This document shows, piece after piece, positions 27,711 through 29,854 of a stretch of 29,854 bases of DNA. The notes below the pieces were generated by a model. It saw only the letters and a program-made list of their open reading frames with translations, did no database searches and was not told the origin of the DNA. Numbering within the stretch: position 1 is the stretch's first letter; each line of letters starts with the position of its first letter. Both the position numbers and the translations under genes were made by a program. Source of the stretch: a virus; the IMG/VR virus record IMGVR_UViG_3300011416_000030, positions 1-29,854 of that record, one strand, 5' to 3'.

Positions 27711-29854
27711 GCCATCTCCGCAGCCACGTGTTCGTATGTCATTTCTTCTGCGACATGTGTTTCGTACCCCGCCAGTAGTGGCGTAGCATCGCGCTCACCT
27801 TGCCACTTAACCATCGGGTGCCAATATCGGCCCCACGCAATTTCCGTGGGAATAACCAGCGTAGCAAAACCCATAGGGATAGGGATAGCAAGATTGGCAA
27901 CCAGCCGCTCACAACACTCGCCGAGGCGATCATAAGGTACAGAAACAAGGCAAGAGTCATGGCCCTGGTGATGCAACCAAAGATAGTCCAGCTCAGCCCA
28001 CGTACGCAGCATGCCCTGGTTGAGCACGTCGGGCACCGTAGCTTGTGGGATATAGGCGATTGCGTTTCGCCAACTTTCGCCAGATAACGAACCCGTGAGT
28101 AGTACCTCCGCCCGTGCATGATAGAATATCCTTTCCCGCCCTAGTGGTGTGATGAGTTTGCCGACCTGAAGAATCGCTTCCCGGGTGCGTGCATGCCAAG
28201 CCTGTAGTTCAGGATAGCGCGCGTAATATGTACCCAATATCTCTTGGGCGCGAGCTTTCGAGATACCAGCCTCGATTGCAAATCTATCCGGTCCCATTTT
28301 GTAATTTGCAGCATGCAAGCATTGTTTCGCGATGACATAATTCTTCGAGTCCTTGACCACCTCGTGGCCAAAAATTGCTAGGGCGTTTTCCATGTGGACG
28401 CTGCGCTTAGGGTCGGCGAAGAGGGCGATAAGGTCGGGGCAACGCGCAAGATAGGCAGATACCCGAGCTTCGGCTTGGGAGAGATCGGGTTGAATGAAAA
28501 CGCGGCCCGGCGGCGCCTCATACGAATATCGAAGAAGCTTTGGCACTGTCTGGAGATTGAGACCACGTCTATGAGCTGACTTACCACTACTCCATCGTCC
28601 GGTTTCCGTGCCAGCAATGTTCCACGCGCAGCCCAAGTATCCATCGGGATCAATCGTTGTGTCAAGATAAGAGGACAGCTTTTTGCGTAGATGACGTTCC
28701 TTGATGATAAGTTCGAGTTCCTGGCAATCTGGGTACTTTGTACGAAGGGTTTTGAGCGCATTCTCATCCACGCTTTGCTTGTGGTCAACAATAATTGGTG
28801 TAAGTTTTTTGTGGCCGTAGAGAAAGTCCTTGACTTGCTTGGGTGAGTTGATGTTGACGATAATGCCAGACGCCAACTCGCGAAAGGCTCGTGTAGCCTC
28901 GGCCTCCCTCCGTGCGATGTCCCGAAGAAGCTCATGATTTACCTCGTTCCTCTTGAGTCGCGTGCGCTGCATCTCCAGCGCCGCAAAGATTTCTTTGTTG
29001 ATGTAATCATGAACGAAACCCAGGCGCCCTTGCAGGAACAACTCCTTCTCAATACCGATCGCCGCGCGCAGCGTGTAGAAACAATCTTGGGCATTATAAT
29101 ACCAGAGCCTTTCGTCGGGTTGCTTCCAGCCCCACGTTTTTCCGTCGTCTTTGTAGTAGGGCGCATCCGTGTATAAACTCACTATCATGTCCAAACCCTT
29201 TGAAAACTCGGGATAAAGGAGAGCGAACCCAAGCATCGTATCCAAACGTACTGCCGTAGGTAAAATGCCGTAGTCGAGAAGCCATTCCAGGTCGAAAGTC
29301 AGGTTCTGTCCTACGAGGTTTGGATTGCGGCGCATGAGGCGACCAAGGGCTTGCCATACTGCGAGTTCTTGGGCGGGTGTGAAATATGGGCCGACCGTAG
29401 TTTGTAGAGGGATACATAAGGCGGTAGAACCAAAACCCACCCCCACACACGTCAGCGAATCCGCTCGTGTTTCGATATCTAGGGACCATAACTCATCACT
29501 CCTTATGGCATTAAGACAACCCACAGCTATCTCGAAAGATGGCTTGGTGATAGGCGTCCATACCTCGCGGCGTATGTCCGGGAATGCTGACTCACTCAAG
29601 ATACGCTTTGCGTCGTGCTGCGCGATGAACAAATCACCGAAGTTACCGCGCATGATGTACTCAGGAGCGAATGTCGGCACGACCTTAAGTCCGGGCACCA
29701 GCGTCGAAGGCAGCACGCTGCCCCGGTACTTGGTAAGTCTGTGTACGTCACATAGTTTTACAAGCGCAGCCTCGCCTATAGGCACTACAACATTCGGCCG
29801 TAGCCCCACACGGGTGAGATGTGTGACCAGATCAACATCGTCCGCATGCATGAG
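27707..29854 (-). CDS. polA: Family A DNA polymerase with uracil-DNA-glycosylase-like N-terminus, partial
   Basis: The gene runs off the right end; the codon before the first in-window ATG (29851) is open, so the N-terminus is missing. Numbering from that Met: residues 19-70 resemble the C-terminal half of a family 4-type uracil-DNA glycosylase (PNVVVPIGEAAL; TKYRGS; LKVVPTFAPEYIMRG). The 3'-5' exonuclease has D125/E127 (SLDIET), N183/D187 (GQNLTFD) and Y252/D256 (YNAQD). Polymerase motifs are TETGRW (415-420), motif A DLSQAEARV with D456, motif B K509 to NYKMG, and motif C GHDS with D632. It should replicate and proofread the phage genome. SPO1 polymerase is a known precedent for a UDG-polymerase fusion. 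Confidence 0.92.
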   Translation of the reverse strand, partial: LMHADDVDLVTHLTRVGLRPNVVVPIGEAALVKLCDVHRLTKYRGSVLPSTLVPGLKVVPTFAPEYIMRGNFGDLFIAQHDAKRILSESAFPDIRREVWTPITKPSFEIAVGCLNAIRSDELWSLDIETRADSLTCVGVGFGSTALCIPLQTTVGPYFTPAQELAVWQALGRLMRRNPNLVGQNLTFDLEWLLDYGILPTAVRLDTMLGFALLYPEFSKGLDMIVSLYTDAPYYKDDGKTWGWKQPDERLWYYNAQDCFYTLRAAIGIEKELFLQGRLGFVHDYINKEIFAALEMQRTRLKRNEVNHELLRDIARREAEATRAFRELASGIIVNINSPKQVKDFLYGHKKLTPIIVDHKQSVDENALKTLRTKYPDCQELELIIKERHLRKKLSSYLDTTIDPDGYLGCAWNIAGTETGRWSSGKSAHRRGLNLQTVPKLLRYSYEAPPGRVFIQPDLSQAEARVSAYLARCPDLIALFADPKRSVHMENALAIFGHEVVKDSKNYVIAKQCLHAANYKMGPDRFAIEAGISKARAQEILGTYYARYPELQAWHARTREAILQVGKLITPLGRERIFYHARAEVLLTGSLSGESWRNAIAYIPQATVPDVLNQGMLRTWAELDYLWLHHQGHDSCLVSVPYDRLGECCERLVANLAIPIPMGFATLVIPTEIAWGRYWHPMVKWQGERDATPLLAGYETHVAEEMTYEHVAAEMA

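Noticed and set aside
1-29854. Window as a closed circular genome
   Set aside because: I read the polymerase frame from 29854 into position 1 on the minus strand. The translation (Cys/Val/Trp-rich) does not look like the missing half of a UDG domain, so the window appears to be a fragment cut inside the polymerase gene.
1-29854. tRNA genes, CRISPR arrays, insertion sequences, integrase
   Set aside because: I looked for cloverleaf arms with a TTC-loop, regularly spaced repeats and transposase or integrase motifs and saw none by eye. A tRNA or HMM scan would settle it.

Overview
This window is a fragment of a tailed double-stranded DNA phage genome (or an equivalent prophage or metagenomic contig). 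The layout is that of a short-tailed podovirus. There is a terminase/portal/scaffold/capsid block, then an adaptor and nozzle pair, fibre-like proteins and large internal (ejection) proteins. I see no tape measure, tail sheath or tail-assembly chaperone. The capsid protein resembles the N4-gp56 family and the connector resembles the SU10-type adaptor. No giant virion RNA polymerase and no T7-like RNA polymerase is visible. The host cannot be named. A GH108-type muramidase, a lipobox lipoprotein, strong Shine-Dalgarno sites and two textbook sigma70-like promoters fit a Gram-negative bacterium, but this is inference. The sequence is GC-rich throughout by eye.

Layout. Positions 1-497 hold no convincing gene. 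They carry a cluster of GCGGACA heptamers and a near-perfect palindrome, followed by a consensus extended -10 promoter. From 533 to 24186 all genes run rightward: small terminase, a small overlapping ORF, and a large terminase split into separate ATPase and nuclease ORFs with a 71-codon ORF between them; then portal, a second promoter, six small genes including a lipoprotein, scaffold, major capsid protein, a second abundant-looking structural protein and a strong intrinsic terminator. After that come small structural genes, a ParB-like protein, two tandem paralogues, a holin-like protein, the adaptor, a fibre adaptor-like protein, the nozzle, a run of receptor-binding/fibre candidates, and four large internal virion proteins, the last with an HExxH protease motif.

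From 29851 back to 24179 the genes run leftward as one tightly overlapping operon. Its order is a family A DNA polymerase (cut by the window end, with a uracil-DNA-glycosylase-like N-terminal segment), a RecA-fold ATPase, a calcineurin-like phosphoesterase, five small zinc-binding proteins, one unknown protein and the endolysin. The two operons meet tail to tail with an 8-bp overlap.

The most unusual points are the three-ORF terminase locus, a set of four small proteins sharing a B-box-like Cys/His pattern threaded between the replication genes, the repeat-rich leader before the small terminase, a ParB-like protein among virion genes, and a cysteine-rich fibronectin-type virion protein. All family assignments were made by eye from translated motifs; no database search was run.
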